From Balneolales bacterium (lineage in GTDB: Bacteria; Bacteroidota; Rhodothermia; Balneolales; Natronogracilivirgulaceae), in the NCBI GenBank assembly GCA_007127695.1, contig SKYW01000243.1:1-5149 (forward strand): DNA of 5,149 bases. The letters are read 5' to 3'. The notes below the pieces were generated by a model, which was not told where the DNA came from, did not search any database, and saw only the letters and a program-made list of their open reading frames with translations. Of the stretch, positions 4,475 to 5,149 are shown piece by piece; the first letter of the stretch is position 1, and the number at the start of each line of letters is the position of its first letter. The position numbers were made by a program, and so were the translations under genes.

Positions 4475-5149
4475 TCAGGGATCCAGCGGGGTCAGCGCCG
4501 TGGTTTCCTCGAAAAACAGGAAGGCGTTGTAGCGCCTGGGCAGGACGGTCCGCACGTAATTTTGTGCGGCATCCTGTTCGGGCTGGTAAATCACACCGAC
4601 CGCCCGGTTTCCGCGGGGCTGCATCAACGGCTGGTGCTCTTCCGGATCGTCGAGCAGCAACAGCATCGGTGAGATCCCGGCCTGCTGCATAAGGTATTCA
4701 TAACTGCCGGATACGGCCCCGGGTATCTGCATCCGCTCCATGGGCCCCTCCCACTGCCGGGCGGCAAGCACATCCCCCCGGTAGGTCCCGAAACCGATGG
4801 CATACACCTGGTTTTCGCCCAGTTCCTCCCGGGCGATCTGGCCGATATTTTTCATTCCGGCATTGCGCATGTTGGTGGCCCGCGCATCCCCGATGTGGGT
4901 GTTGTGCGCCCAGACGATCCCGCGCGAATCCTCGCCATACCCTTCAAGCAGGTTTTTTGCGGCATCATAAAAGTGTTCGGCGCGATGGTTCCAGGCGTGC
5001 GGTCCCCGCATCAGGTTGCCCCGGATATGGCGCTCGGCATGGATCACCATCCGTGATGCCTGCCAGACATTGACAAATCGGACCGAATCGCCAGAAAGAT
5101 ATGCCGCGCGGTTCTCTTCGATGTGCCGGTGCACTTCCTCGATATCGTC
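4475..5149 (-). CDS. Erythromycin esterase family protein, C-terminal part only
   Basis: The frame is open to the window edge (about 224 residues visible). The GTG at 5134 is internal, since the frame continues upstream as DDIEE. The family is recognised from WAHNTHIGD (His codons 4904-4906 and 4895-4897), the following KNIGQIAREELG and YAIGFGTYRGDV stretches, and a helix-rich region earlier with NVWQASRMV and RMVIHAERHIRGN. Family members are usually about 400-450 residues, so roughly the C-terminal half is present; the N-terminal catalytic His/Glu region and any signal peptide lie outside the window. Ere enzymes of this family open macrolide lactone rings, but many chromosomal members are not resistance enzymes and have unknown substrates, so a resistance role should not be assumed. 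The reading frame ends normally (TPLDP then TGA). It is convergent with the DJ-1 gene, with a 60-base spacer. Confidence 0.85.
   Translation of the reverse strand, partial: DDIEEVHRHIEENRAAYLSGDSVRFVNVWQASRMVIHAERHIRGNLMRGPHAWNHRAEHFYDAAKNLLEGYGEDSRGIVWAHNTHIGDARATNMRNAGMKNIGQIAREELGENQVYAIGFGTYRGDVLAARQWEGPMERMQIPGAVSGSYEYLMQQAGISPMLLLLDDPEEHQPLMQPRGNRAVGVIYQPEQDAAQNYVRTVLPRRYNAFLFFEETTALTPLDP

Noticed and set aside
1..5149. Defence system, mobile element, CRISPR array, tRNA or riboswitch
   Set aside because: No transposase, integrase, terminal repeats, spacer-repeat array, cloverleaf or conserved leader structure was recognised on either strand.

Overview
The window comes from a bacterial chromosome of moderately high GC, with AT-richer spacers. 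It has five protein genes, two of them cut by the window edges. Four look like ordinary accessory or housekeeping genes. I see no mobile element, phage gene, CRISPR array or RNA gene. Lipoprotein signals, acidic low-complexity linkers, a strong GGAGG ribosome site and the gene mix (exported D-aminoacylase, DJ-1 lipoprotein, DUF3267 zincin, erythromycin-esterase-like protein) would fit a Gram-negative of the Bacteroidota/Rhodothermota/Balneolota sort. That placement is an inference from style, not from a marker gene, and is weak.

Layout: (1) 3-866, + strand: the main part of an exported small beta-propeller, whose start codon lies just outside the window. (2) 867-1057: a convergent spacer with two consecutive long hairpins. 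The first (932-977, then seven T) is a strong, strand-directed terminator for the propeller gene. The second (986-1056) is an imperfect palindrome that starts right after the stop codon of the opposing gene. (3) 1058-1612, - strand: a DUF3267 membrane zinc peptidase with HELMH. (4) 1730-3460 (reading open up to 3592), - strand: a lipoprotein amidohydrolase of the N-acyl-D-amino-acid deacylase family. (5) about 3461-3787: a divergent control region with in-frame 15-bp repeats carrying start codons, a tandem 11-bp TTTTGACACCT repeat, and candidate promoters in both directions. (6) 3788-4414, + strand: a DJ-1/PfpI protein carrying a lipoprotein signal. (7) 4475 to the window end, - strand: the C-terminal half of an erythromycin esterase family protein.

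The genes do not form an evident operon or pathway. The amidohydrolase and DJ-1 genes are divergent and may share control sequences; the other neighbours are convergent or separated. What they share is location: the propeller, amidohydrolase and DJ-1 protein all carry export signals and the DUF3267 protein is an integral membrane protein, so at least four of five products act in the membrane or beyond the cytoplasm. I found no convincing new multi-gene system. The most interesting signals are the two hairpins at 932-1056, the repeats in the divergent region, the Cys-to-Asp change in the amidohydrolase metal site, and the exported placement of a normally cytosolic DJ-1 fold.
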